Source: Brachybacterium epidermidis
GTDB lineage: Bacteria > Actinomycetota > Actinomycetes > Actinomycetales > Dermabacteraceae
Reading direction: 5' to 3'
Length of the DNA stretch: 64,000 nt
Assembly: GCF_015209585.1 (NCBI RefSeq)
Contig: NZ_JADEYR010000005.1
Span: 124,001 to 188,000, forward strand
The notes below the pieces were generated by a model. That model made no database searches, was not told the origin of the DNA, and saw only the letters and a program-made list of their open reading frames with translations. Position 1 is the first letter of the stretch. Every line of letters starts with the position of its first letter. Positions 35,495 to 43,711 of this stretch are shown one piece after another. Position numbers and translations under genes: made by a program.

Positions 35495-36883
35495 ATGGCC
35501 ATTGCCACCGTCAACCCCGCCACCGGGGACACCGAGAAGACGTTCACCGCCCACGACGAGGCCGAGGTGGAGCGCCGCATCGCCCAGGCGCACGCCGCCC
35601 ACGAGGAGCTGCGCGCCACCAGCTTCGCCCAGCGCGCCCAGTGGGCCCGCGCCACCGCGGACGTGCTGGAGGGCGACGTGGACGAGCTGGCCCGCATCGT
35701 CACGGTGGAGATGGGCAAGCCCATCGAGCAGTCCCGCGCCGAGATCACCAAGTCCGCGAACGCACTGCGGTTCTACGCCGAGCACGCCGAGGGGTTCTTG
35801 GCGGACGAGGTGCTGGAGGACCCGTCGGCCGTCGGCGCCTCACGGGCCTATGCGCGGTACCGGCCGCTGGGGCTGGTGCTCGCGGTGATGCCGTGGAACT
35901 TCCCTGTGTGGCAGGTGATCCGCTTCGCGGCACCGGCGCTGATGGCGGGCAACACCGGGGTGCTCAAGCACGCCTCGAACGTGCCGCAGACGGCCCTGTA
36001 CCTCGACGAGCTGTTCGAGCGTGGAGGTTTCCCGGCCGGCGTGTTCCGCACCCTGCTGATCGGGTCGAAGCAGGTCGATGCGGTGATCCGCGATGTGCGG
36101 GTGAAGGCCGTGACGCTCACCGGGTCCGAGCCCGCCGGTCAGGCCGTCGCCGCGACCGCCGGTGAGGAGATCAAGACGACGGTGCTGGAGCTGGGCGGTT
36201 CGGACCCGTTCATCGTGATGCCCAGCGCGGATCTGGACGCGGCCGTGGACACCGCCGTGGATGCACGGATGATGAACAACGGCCAGTCCTGCATCGCAGC
36301 CAAGCGGTTCATCATCCACGCCGACGTGTACGAGCAGTTCGCCGAGCGCTTCACGGAGAAGGTGCGACAGCTGCGGGTGGGCGACCCGCTGGATGCACAG
36401 GTGGACGTGGGGCCGCTGGCCAGCCAGGGCGGGGTGGACGATCTCGCGGAGCTGGTGGACGACGCCGTCGCCACGGGAGCCTCGGTGCTGGTGGGAGGCC
36501 CGGATGCAGTCGCGGACCTGCCCGGCGAGGGGGTCTACTACCCGCCGACGGTGATCGCCGATCTGCCCGAACGGGCCCGTATGACGCGCGAGGAGACCTT
36601 CGGTCCGGTCGCGGCGCTGTACAAGGTGGCCGATGCCCGGGAGGCGGTGCGGGTGGCGAACGCGACCAGCTTCGGCCTGTCCTCCTCCGTGTGGACCACC
36701 GATGCCCAGGAGCAGGAGTACTTCGTGCAGGAGGTCCAGGCCGGCGGGGTGTTCGTCAACGGGATGACGGTCTCGAACCCGGCACTGCCCTTCGGGGGGA
36801 TCAAGCGCTCCGGCTACGGCCGTGAGCTGTCCGCGGCGGGGATCCGCGAGTTCTGCAACCTCACCACCGTGTGGGTGGCCTGA
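35495..36883 (+). CDS. gabD: NAD(P)-dependent succinate-semialdehyde dehydrogenase
   Basis: The 462-residue aldehyde dehydrogenase begins MAIATVNPATGDTEKTF, the usual GabD start. It has PWNFPVWQVIRFAAPALMAGNTGVLKHASNVP (cofactor region), the general base E232 in LELGGSDPF, nucleophile C266 in MNNGQSCIAAKRF and the C-terminal GGIKRSGYGRELSAAGIREFCN. The GxGxxG-type cofactor loop (TLTGSEPAGQAVAA) is intact. It would oxidise succinate semialdehyde to succinate in GABA catabolism. The ribosome site GAAGGAG is good. The NUDIX gene overlaps its stop by one base. Confidence 0.93.
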   Translation: MAIATVNPATGDTEKTFTAHDEAEVERRIAQAHAAHEELRATSFAQRAQWARATADVLEGDVDELARIVTVEMGKPIEQSRAEITKSANALRFYAEHAEGFLADEVLEDPSAVGASRAYARYRPLGLVLAVMPWNFPVWQVIRFAAPALMAGNTGVLKHASNVPQTALYLDELFERGGFPAGVFRTLLIGSKQVDAVIRDVRVKAVTLTGSEPAGQAVAATAGEEIKTTVLELGGSDPFIVMPSADLDAAVDTAVDARMMNNGQSCIAAKRFIIHADVYEQFAERFTEKVRQLRVGDPLDAQVDVGPLASQGGVDDLAELVDDAVATGASVLVGGPDAVADLPGEGVYYPPTVIADLPERARMTREETFGPVAALYKVADAREAVRVANATSFGLSSSVWTTDAQEQEYFVQEVQAGGVFVNGMTVSNPALPFGGIKRSGYGRELSAAGIREFCNLTTVWVA

Positions 36884-37362
36884 TGCTCGTCCAACGGGCC
36901 CGCGGCCTGCTTCCCCGCATCTGGCGCTCCATGCCCTGGGTGCAGTGGCGGCTGCTGCACCTGACCCAGCCCACTTTCCTGGTGGCGGTGTGTGCGCTGC
37001 TGAGAACCGAGGACGATGAGTTCCTGCTGGTGCGGAACGCGTTCTGGCCGAAGGGACAGCAGTGGGGCATGCCCTCCGGTTACCTCGAGCCGAACGAGTC
37101 CCTGTCCGAATGCGTCACCCGCGAGCTGCACGAGGAGATCGGCGGCGGTGTGGTGGAGGGCATTCGGGTGCTGGACATGAGCGCCGGCCACCGGATGCGG
37201 GTGGAGATCCTGCTCGAGGGCACCGTGCGGGACCTGCCCTCTCGCGACGAGCACGAATCCATCGAGGTGTCGGACCACCGCCTGGCCGCCATGGACACCC
37301 TGCCCGAGGATCTGCACGACGGGCACCGGGAGAAGCTGGAGGCGCACCTGCGGGAGGGGTGA
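36883..37362 (+). CDS. NUDIX hydrolase
   Basis: The 159-residue protein carries a perfect NUDIX box: GYLEPNESLSECVTRELHEEIG, i.e. G-x5-E-x7-REL-x-EE-x-G, binding the divalent cation for cleavage of nucleoside diphosphates linked to X. The upstream region is basic (RARGLLPRIWRSMPWVQWRLLHLTQ) and hydrophobic, unusual for a house-cleaning NUDIX but seen in some actinobacterial members. ATG 36883 overlaps gabD by one base (TGATG), so translation is coupled. Substrate unknown. Confidence 0.9.
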   Translation: MLVQRARGLLPRIWRSMPWVQWRLLHLTQPTFLVAVCALLRTEDDEFLLVRNAFWPKGQQWGMPSGYLEPNESLSECVTRELHEEIGGGVVEGIRVLDMSAGHRMRVEILLEGTVRDLPSRDEHESIEVSDHRLAAMDTLPEDLHDGHREKLEAHLREG

Positions 37363-37427
37363 GGGCACACGCGGCCAGCCGCACTCCTACAAGTACGCCC
37401 CTGCAGGTGCGCGGCCAGCGCACCCGA

Positions 37428-38705
37428 TCATCGCTCGTGACTTCGGCGGCGCGGGACGAGGGGTGACAGGCGCATCAGCGAGCGCACGAGCGTGGCCGGG
37501 TTGAGCGCACGGGAGCGGTCGATCAGCGCCTCCAGCTCCTCTGCTGCAGCCATCACCGCCTGGGGACCCTCGGTGCTGACCAGGGTGAGTACGCGCCGGG
37601 CGGCCGCGGGATGGGAGTCCAGCAGGCTGTGGCCGGCGCCGCGCAGGGGCACCAGATGGCTGTGCGGAGCGAGTTCGGTGATCCGTTCGGCCACCGACCG
37701 CGGGGTGCGCAGGTCCCGCTCCCCGGAGAGGAGGATGACCGGCATCGTGAATCCTCGGATCGTCGACGGCAGGTCGTAGGGCTCGCCCTCGAAGGGCGGG
37801 AAGCGTTGCGCGAGATCAGCGAAGGATGCCCCGGGATCGAAGGGCAGCCCGTCGGGCTCCGGGGCGTAGTTCAGTTCGCGGAAGGCGATCACCCCCACCA
37901 GGTCGAACTCCATCCGGAACGGTCGACGCTCTCCGGTGTCCATGGGCTCCAGGGCGGCGATGCTCTTCCACGCGAAGCCCCCGGTGCCACGGCGCACCTG
38001 GTCGAGCAGACACTCCAGCACCACGGGGCCGCAGTATTCGTAGACGATGCGAGCCACGACATCGGCCTCGGATCGCTGGACGGTGCCGTCGGCCACCAGC
38101 GCCCGGAGCTTGCCTGCGGCTCGCGCGGTGTCCTGCCCGGATCCGTGCAGCAGCCGGTCCCGGGAGGCAGCTCGTACGTCCAGGTGGTCCTGCGCTGTGA
38201 GCATCGCCGAGTCCAGCAGCAGGCAGGCGACGCGGTCCGGGTGCTCAACGGCGAAGGCCTGAGCGAGATAGGTGCCGTAGGAGCTTCCGTACACCGCGGC
38301 GCTCTGGATGTTCTCCGCGTCGAGCACGGAAGCGATGTCCTCGACCACGAGTCCCAAGCGCATGTCGTCCGCGGTGAGGTCGGCGCCGGTGGCGTCGCGC
38401 CGGGACAGGCCCACGCCACGGTGCTCGATCATCAGCAGGTCGATGCTGTTGCGGCGCGCCCAGCTGCGCAGCCCGCCGTACAGCGTCGCGGTGCCGAGAC
38501 CCGGCCCGCCGGGGATCACCACGACGGTGGGACGGCCGGGGAAGGGACCGGTGCGCATGTACGTCAGTGGAAAGGTCGACCCGGAGGCGGTGGGTCGGTC
38601 AACGGACCGGGTGCGGTGCCGGCGGCGCAAGCGGGCAGCTCGCGCCTCGTAGCGGCCTCGATCATGCCCCGTCCGTGCCCCCCTGCGGTTCCGTCCGTTC
38701 CCCAT
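37428..38705 (-). CDS. alpha/beta hydrolase, proline iminopeptidase-like
   Basis: A 425-residue hydrolase. After a basic N-terminal stretch (about 45 residues, NGRNRRGARTGHDRGRYEAR...), the fold starts TVVVIPGGPGLGTATLYGGL (GGPG loop as in prolyl aminopeptidases), with nucleophile elbow YGSSYGTYLAQ, acid in SGERDLRTPRSVAERI and His in RGAGHSLLDSHP. Such enzymes remove N-terminal Pro or hydrolyse related amides. The large cap (residues 200-310) fits the peptidase S33 group. The frame reaches further upstream but the sequence changes character before ATG 38705. It converges with the NUDIX gene. Confidence 0.87.
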   Translation of the reverse strand: MGNGRNRRGARTGHDRGRYEARAARLRRRHRTRSVDRPTASGSTFPLTYMRTGPFPGRPTVVVIPGGPGLGTATLYGGLRSWARRNSIDLLMIEHRGVGLSRRDATGADLTADDMRLGLVVEDIASVLDAENIQSAAVYGSSYGTYLAQAFAVEHPDRVACLLLDSAMLTAQDHLDVRAASRDRLLHGSGQDTARAAGKLRALVADGTVQRSEADVVARIVYEYCGPVVLECLLDQVRRGTGGFAWKSIAALEPMDTGERRPFRMEFDLVGVIAFRELNYAPEPDGLPFDPGASFADLAQRFPPFEGEPYDLPSTIRGFTMPVILLSGERDLRTPRSVAERITELAPHSHLVPLRGAGHSLLDSHPAAARRVLTLVSTEGPQAVMAAAEELEALIDRSRALNPATLVRSLMRLSPLVPRRRSHER

Positions 38706-38886
38706 GCAGGGAAGGTACCGGCGCGCAGACCGTACGCGCCCCCGACTTTCGGTGGATCCTGTCCGACGAGGGTCGAGAGGCCGCGAACGGGAGTGGCCCC
38801 AGGGGGAGGCCAACGGCGAGAGCAAGGGTAGAGGGGTGAAAGCACACACGGCCGGCCAGGGAATCCGTCCTCGATCCCGGCAGGCG

Positions 38887-39462
38887 TCAGTCTCCGATCA
38901 GCACCTCGGGCACCAGGCGGCGGCCGTCCACATCGGCCAGCAGCGCGGCATCGATCTTCTCGCCGGCCCGCACGATGGTGAGGCTGCCGCGGTTCTCCAG
39001 GATCACCAGCTCAGCGTCCTCCACGCGGTGGATCCCGGCTCGGCGCAACATGGCCATCAGGTGCTCGGGCTGGAGGTGGCGGCGCTTCAGGTGCGCAGCG
39101 ATCACCTGACCGTTCACCATCACCACCGTGGGCTGCGGTCCCTTCAGGTGCAGCACCTTCGACGCGCCCTCATGGATCCGGCCCATCAGCGACTCGAGCA
39201 CCATCAGGGTGCCGATCGCGATCAAGGCCCCCACCAGGGTGGGCGAGTTGCCCAGCATGGCGCGAGCCGCGATCGCCCCGAACAGCGCCACCAGGGTGAA
39301 GCTCAGCACCGAGGGGGCCGACATCAGCCGCGGCCCCAGCAGCTGCATCACCAGCGTGTACACGAGGTACAGCACGGTGGTGGAGATGACGACGCCCAGG
39401 GCTCCCCAGCCGTCGACGCCGATCTGGAACCACAGGGGGTGCATGTCGTCAGGAGGCAGCAT
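38887..39462 (-). CDS. DUF421 (YetF-like) membrane protein
   Basis: The 191-residue protein has two or three membrane segments (VVISTTVLYLVYTLVMQLLG, SFTLVALFGAIAARAMLG and a weak third, LVGALIAIGTLMVLESL) and a soluble C-terminal domain with HLKRRHLQPEHLMAMLRRAGIHRVEDAELVILENRGSLTIV, the conserved DUF421 domain of B. subtilis YetF/YdfS. The function is unknown, but it is a conserved surface-facing or redox-linked family. A GATAAT hexamer six bases before the ATG at 39462 again suggests a leaderless start. It follows dnaB on the same strand, 131 bases downstream of it. Confidence 0.88.
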   Translation of the reverse strand: MLPPDDMHPLWFQIGVDGWGALGVVISTTVLYLVYTLVMQLLGPRLMSAPSVLSFTLVALFGAIAARAMLGNSPTLVGALIAIGTLMVLESLMGRIHEGASKVLHLKGPQPTVVMVNGQVIAAHLKRRHLQPEHLMAMLRRAGIHRVEDAELVILENRGSLTIVRAGEKIDAALLADVDGRRLVPEVLIGD

Positions 39463-39593
39463 GCTTCGATTATCGGGGCCCGGCCGCGGCGCGACGGGAC
39501 ACGCACCGCGGCGGCCTCCCGACGGGCCACCGCGGCGACTTGCAGCGATCAGTGCGGGGCACCGCTGCAGGACCTTCGATCAGTTCGATCCGA

Positions 39594-40970
39594 TCAGGCC
39601 CCGAAGCCGCCCATGTTGGCCATGTCCTTGAAGCGCGAGTACTGGCCCTGGAAGGCCACGGGGATGGTGGCCGTGGCGCCGTTGCGGTGCTTGGCGACGA
39701 TGAGGTCAGCCTCGCCGGCGCGCTGGGACTCCTTCTCGTAGTAGTCCTCCCGGTGGATCAGCACGATGAGGTCCGCGTCCTGCTCGATCGAGCCGGACTC
39801 GCGCAGGTCGCTCATCATCGGGGTCTTGTCCTGGCGCTGCTCGTTGCCGCGGTTCAGCTGCGAGATGGCGATCACCGGCACCTCCAGCTCCTTGGCCAGC
39901 AGCTTCAACGCGCGGGAGAACTCCGAGACCTCCTGCTGGCGGGACTCCACGCGCTTGCCGGAGCTCATCAGCTGCAGATAGTCGATGACCACGAGTTTCA
40001 GGTCGTGCTTCTGCTTGAGCCGGCGGCACTTCGCGCGGATCTCCATCAGCGACATGTTGGCGCTGTCGTCCATGAACAGCGGGGCATCGGTGATGCGGTT
40101 CATCGCCCGGGCCATGGCCTGCCAGTCGCGGTCGTCCATCGAGCCGTCGCGCATGCGGTTCATCGGCACCTGGGACTCCGCCGAGAGCAGACGCATGGTG
40201 ATCTCGGTCTTGTCCATCTCCAGGGAGAAGATGACGGCCGTCTGCCCGTTGTGGATCGAGGCGCTGCGCAGCACGTCCATGCCGAGCGTCGTCTTTCCCA
40301 TGGCGGGGCGCCCGGCGAAGATGATCATCTGCCCGGCGTGCAGGCCCTGGGTGAGCTCGTCGAACTCGGCGAAGCCGGTGGGGATGCCGGTGACCTGGCC
40401 GCCGCGGTTCTGGGTGGCCTCGATGGTGTTGAGGGTGTCGTCGATGACCTCGCCGAGGGCCACGAAGTCCTCGGACTGGCCGCGCTCGGTGACCGCGTAC
40501 ACCTGGGCCTGGGCCTCGTTGATGACCTCCTCGATCTCTCCGCCATCGGCGGCGTAGCCGAGCTGGACGATGCGGGTGCCGGCCTCCACCAGGCGGCGCA
40601 GGGTGGCGCGCTCCACCACGATGTCGGCGTAGAAGCCGGCGTTGGCGGCGGTGGTGACCATGTCGATCAGATCAGCGAGGTAGGCGCCGCCGCCCACGCG
40701 CTGCAGCTCGCCGCGCTTGGTGAGCTCGTCGGAGACGGTGACCAGATCCGCCGGTTCCCCGCGGCCGTACAGGTCCACGATCGCCTCGTAGATCAGCTCG
40801 TGCGCGGGGCGGTAGAAATCGATGCCGCGCACCTTCTCCACCACATCGGCGATGGCGTCCTTGGACAGCATCATCCCGCCGAGCACGCCGCGCTCGGCGG
40901 CGAGATCCTGGGGCGGGGTGCGCTCCAGGCCGCGGTCCGGTCCAGCTTCGAAGGCGTCAGTCGATGTCAC
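39594..40970 (-). CDS. dnaB: replicative DNA helicase DnaB
   Basis: DnaB unwinds the replication fork. The 458-residue protein has the N-terminal helical domain (TPPQDLAAERGVLGGMMLSKDAIADVVE), linker, and RecA-like C-terminal domain with Walker A GRPAMGKTT (220-228), SLEMDKTEITMRLLSAES, LFMDDSANMSLMEIRAKCRRLKQKH, DYLQLMSS, SRALKLLAKELEVPVIAISQLNR and RESGSIEQDADLIVLIHR. No intein is present, unlike several mycobacterial dnaB genes. The GTG at 40970 is chosen: a TACACT box ends six bases upstream. The longer frame (to 41045) would not begin with the family's start. Confidence 0.97.
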   Translation of the reverse strand: MTSTDAFEAGPDRGLERTPPQDLAAERGVLGGMMLSKDAIADVVEKVRGIDFYRPAHELIYEAIVDLYGRGEPADLVTVSDELTKRGELQRVGGGAYLADLIDMVTTAANAGFYADIVVERATLRRLVEAGTRIVQLGYAADGGEIEEVINEAQAQVYAVTERGQSEDFVALGEVIDDTLNTIEATQNRGGQVTGIPTGFAEFDELTQGLHAGQMIIFAGRPAMGKTTLGMDVLRSASIHNGQTAVIFSLEMDKTEITMRLLSAESQVPMNRMRDGSMDDRDWQAMARAMNRITDAPLFMDDSANMSLMEIRAKCRRLKQKHDLKLVVIDYLQLMSSGKRVESRQQEVSEFSRALKLLAKELEVPVIAISQLNRGNEQRQDKTPMMSDLRESGSIEQDADLIVLIHREDYYEKESQRAGEADLIVAKHRNGATATIPVAFQGQYSRFKDMANMGGFGA

Positions 40971-40976
40971 CGGTCC

Positions 40977-40982
40977 AGTGTA
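40977..40982 (-). promoter_or_regulatory. -10 box of leaderless dnaB
   Basis: TACACT on the minus strand, six bases before the GTG start at 40970. Confidence 0.55.
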
Positions 40983-41056
40983 GGAAGCCCACCGTGCCCC
41001 CGGGACCGCCGTGGGCCGTAAGGTGGACAACTCCCCCACCGTCATGGAGTCACCGC

Positions 41057-41365
41057 GTGAGATACCTCGTCCTGGGCCTGATCGTCGGCCTGCTGGTGAT
41101 GCGTCTGCTGCGCACCCGCTGGGCGGGGACGCTGCTGGGCATCTCCCGTCGCGCCCTCGAGGTGGCGCAGCTGATCCTGCTGGCCGTCACGGTCGCGATC
41201 GCACTGGCCGCCGAGGAGTGGGTGCTGCTGGCCGTGGTGGGCGCACTGCTGATCTGGGCGATCGTGGACCTGGTACGGGGGCGGCGCACGGGGCGGGGCG
41301 CGGGGCGAACCGCTGGAGGCAGCGCACGCCCGAGGGGAGCACCCGAGAAGAGCCGGCGCCGGTGA
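41057..41365 (+). CDS. small membrane protein
   Basis: GTG 41057 has GGAG seven bases upstream and encodes 102 residues: VRYLVLGLIVGLLVMRLL, a second segment LEVAQLILLAVTVAIALAA and a third VLLAVVGALLIWAIVDLV, then a basic tail (RRTGRGAGRTAGGSARPRGAPEKSRRR). No family was recognised. It diverges from dnaB with 86 bases between. Confidence 0.65.
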   Translation: MRYLVLGLIVGLLVMRLLRTRWAGTLLGISRRALEVAQLILLAVTVAIALAAEEWVLLAVVGALLIWAIVDLVRGRRTGRGAGRTAGGSARPRGAPEKSRRR

Positions 41366-41692
41366 GCGGAACCGGGACGGGGCCACCGGCCCCCTCCACC
41401 GGGAAGGCTGGGCGGGCTGCTGGCGAAGGTGATCGTGGAGGCGCTTCGTCCCACCGGTGTGCTGGACCAGTGCGCCATCGTGCGCGACGGCTCCCGGACG
41501 CAGGCACCGGAGCGCCGTGTCGCATCGTGAGTCCGTCCTGCTCTGCGGCCTCGAGGCCGTCTTCACCGCCGGCGCCCCGCCATGAGACATGGTCTCGATG
41601 GTGTTGCGCGCCGACCGCACGGATCGACTGATGCACCACAATCCCTTCCGCAGCTTTGCATGGCCATGCGCGAAGGAGGACCATCGATCCTC
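41366..41692. other. 327-bp gap with a protein-like frame fragment
   Basis: From about 41405 to the TGA ending 41530 the + strand frame reads RLGGLLAKVIVEALRPTGVLDQCAIVRDGSRTQAPERRVAS, which looks like the end of a real protein, but there is no start codon in frame; a GTG at 41364 is in another frame and overlaps the previous stop. It may be a frameshifted small gene or a remnant. The rest (41531-41674) shows nothing clear beyond the POT ribosome site. Confidence 0.4.
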
Positions 41693-43327
41693 GTGAATCG
41701 AGACCAGCACTCCCCTGACAGCCCAGCTGGCGCACCGCAGCCATCGGCCACCGCGCCCGTCGGCCCCGACCCTCGCGATCCCTCGGGTGGCGCACTGCGC
41801 CCTGGCGCCGCGAACGCCCCCGGCGCCGCGAACGCCCCCGGCGTCGCGGGTGCCCCAGGCGGGTACGACGCCGAGCACAACCCCTCCGGCAAGACCTTCA
41901 TGGGCCAGCCCCGCCCGTTGGCGAACCTGTTCAGCGTCGAGATGTGGGAGCGCTTCAGCTTCTACGGCATGCAGGGCATTCTCGCGATCTACATGTACTT
42001 CGCGGCCACCGACGGCGGCCTGGGGATCGACGAGAACGTGGCCCTGGGCATCGTGGGTGCCTACGGCGGCTCCGTGTACATCTTCTCCATCCTGGGCGCA
42101 CTGATCTCGGACCGGCTGCTGGGACCGGAGAAGACCCTGTTCGGCTCCGCGGTGATGATCATGCTGGGCCACATCGCCCTGGCCCTGATCCCGGGTGTGC
42201 CCGGCCTGGTGGCGGGCCTGCTGCTGGTGGGCGTGGGCTCGGGCGGCCTGAAGTCCACTGCCGCCACCCTGGTGGGGTCGCTGTACGACGTCTCCGACCC
42301 CCGCCGTGACGCCGGCTTCTCCATCTACTACATGGGCATCAACATCGGCGGCCTGCTTGGCCCGCTGCTGACCGGCCTGCTGCAGAAGGAGTGGGGCTTC
42401 CACTTCGGCTTCGGCCTGGCCGCGATCGGCATGGCCATCGGCCTGACCCAGTACGTGCTCACCCGCAAGGGCCTGCCCGCCAGTGTCCACGTGGTGCCCG
42501 ACCCGCTGCCCCGCTCGAAGTACCCCCTGTGGGGCGGCATCGCCCTGGGCGGTCTGGTGCTGATCCTGGTGCTGGTGCTCACCGGCGTCGTCAACCCGGC
42601 GAACCTCGCCACCATCATGACCGCGCTGTCGGTGATCGGTGCCATCGTCATCTTCGCCCTGCTGCTGACCACGCCGAAGATCAGCGCCGACGAGCGCTCC
42701 CGCGTGATCGCGTTCATCCCGCTGTTCATCGGCACCGCGGCGTTCTTCGCGCTGTTCCAGCAGCAGTTCACCGTGATCACGCTGTACTCGGACACCCGCC
42801 TGGACCGCGCCCTGCAGCTGCCGTTCCTGGGCGAGTGGGAGATGCCGATCTCCTGGGCGCAGTCCTTCAACCCCTTCTACATCATCGTGCTGGCGCCGCT
42901 GTTCGCCCTGATGTGGACCAAGCTGGGTCGTCGCCAGCCGGGCACGCCCACCAAGTTTGCGATCGGCATCATCCTCATGGGTGCGGCGTTCCTGCTGTTC
43001 CTGCCGATGGCCTCGGTGGCCGCGGTTCCCGTGCTGTGGGTCGCGATGATCATGCTGGTGGCCACCCTGGGTGAGCTGTCGCTGTCGCCGGTGGGCCTGT
43101 CCCTGGCCACCAAGCTGGCCCCGCGCGCCTTCCCGGTGATGATGATGGCGCTGTACAACCTGTCGGTTGCCCTGGGCACCTCGCTGTCTGGCTCGCTGGC
43201 GCAGTTCTACTCCGCCGACAACGAGACCGCCTACTTCGGTGCCCTCGGCGCGATCACGATCGCGATCGGCGTGGTGATGCTGCTGATCGCCAAGCCCGTG
43301 GGCCGGGCTATGCGCGGAGTGCGCTGA
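41693..43327 (+). CDS. proton-dependent oligopeptide (POT/PTR2) transporter
   Basis: The 544-residue protein has a 60-residue Pro/Ala/Gly-rich cytoplasmic N-terminus with repeated AANAPGAANAPG, then about fourteen membrane segments. POT marks are clear: VEMWERFSFYGMQGIL (the ExxER proton-coupling motif in helix 1), SDRLLGPEKTLFGSA, RRDAGFSIYYMGINIGGLLGPLL (the PTR2 signature) and SPVGLSLATKLAPRAFPVMMMALYNL. It should import di- and tripeptides with protons. GTG 41693 is preferred for its AAGGAGGA site, 12 bases upstream; ATG 41666 is the alternative. Its last 41 bases are the founder of the repeat array that follows. Confidence 0.93.
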   Translation: MNRDQHSPDSPAGAPQPSATAPVGPDPRDPSGGALRPGAANAPGAANAPGVAGAPGGYDAEHNPSGKTFMGQPRPLANLFSVEMWERFSFYGMQGILAIYMYFAATDGGLGIDENVALGIVGAYGGSVYIFSILGALISDRLLGPEKTLFGSAVMIMLGHIALALIPGVPGLVAGLLLVGVGSGGLKSTAATLVGSLYDVSDPRRDAGFSIYYMGINIGGLLGPLLTGLLQKEWGFHFGFGLAAIGMAIGLTQYVLTRKGLPASVHVVPDPLPRSKYPLWGGIALGGLVLILVLVLTGVVNPANLATIMTALSVIGAIVIFALLLTTPKISADERSRVIAFIPLFIGTAAFFALFQQQFTVITLYSDTRLDRALQLPFLGEWEMPISWAQSFNPFYIIVLAPLFALMWTKLGRRQPGTPTKFAIGIILMGAAFLLFLPMASVAAVPVLWVAMIMLVATLGELSLSPVGLSLATKLAPRAFPVMMMALYNLSVALGTSLSGSLAQFYSADNETAYFGALGAITIAIGVVMLLIAKPVGRAMRGVR

Positions 43328-43517
43328 CCTCCAAGCCCGCCGGCCGGGCCATGCGCGGAGCGCGCTGGCCCCCAAGCCCGCCGGCCGGGCCATGCGCGGA
43401 GCGCGCTGGCCCCCAAGCCCGCCGGCCGGGCCATGCGCGGAGCGCGCTGGCCCCCAAGCCCGCCGGCCGGGCCATGCGCGGAGCGCGCTGGCCCCAAGCC
43501 CGCCGGCCGGGCCATGC
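43290..43517 (+). repeat. 41-bp tandem repeat seeded by the transporter 3' end
   Basis: Units begin at 43290 (inside the POT gene, includes its stop), 43331, 43372, 43413, 43454 and 43494 (partial; the fifth is 40 bp). Units after the first are nearly identical; the founder differs at a few bases. Each encodes AKPAGRAMRGAR in one frame. Confidence 0.92.
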
Positions 43518-43546
43518 CCCGGTCCCCGTCGGATGACCCACCCCGC

Positions 43547-43607
43547 GTCGACGTGCGAGCAGTTGGTGCTATGAGGCATCCATAACGCCAACTGCTCGCA
43601 CGTCGAC
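43547..43607. repeat. 20-bp perfect inverted repeat (long hairpin)
   Basis: GTCGACGTGCGAGCAGTTGG (43547-43566) is exactly complementary to 43588-43607, with a 21-base loop that has an extra TATG/CATA stem. It lies between the converging POT and MmpL genes and could terminate both or be a mobile palindromic unit. Confidence 0.85.
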
Positions 43608-43711
43608 CGTCACGCCACCCCCGACGTTTCTCCGCACGGGTCCGGCAGGCCCGCCGGGCCCGTGCAGAGTCTGGATCGGGCGGTGGGCCCGCCGCCCGAT
43701 CCGGGCGACCC

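Noticed and set aside
39594-40970. Intein in dnaB
   Set aside because: The Walker region is continuous and the protein has normal length.
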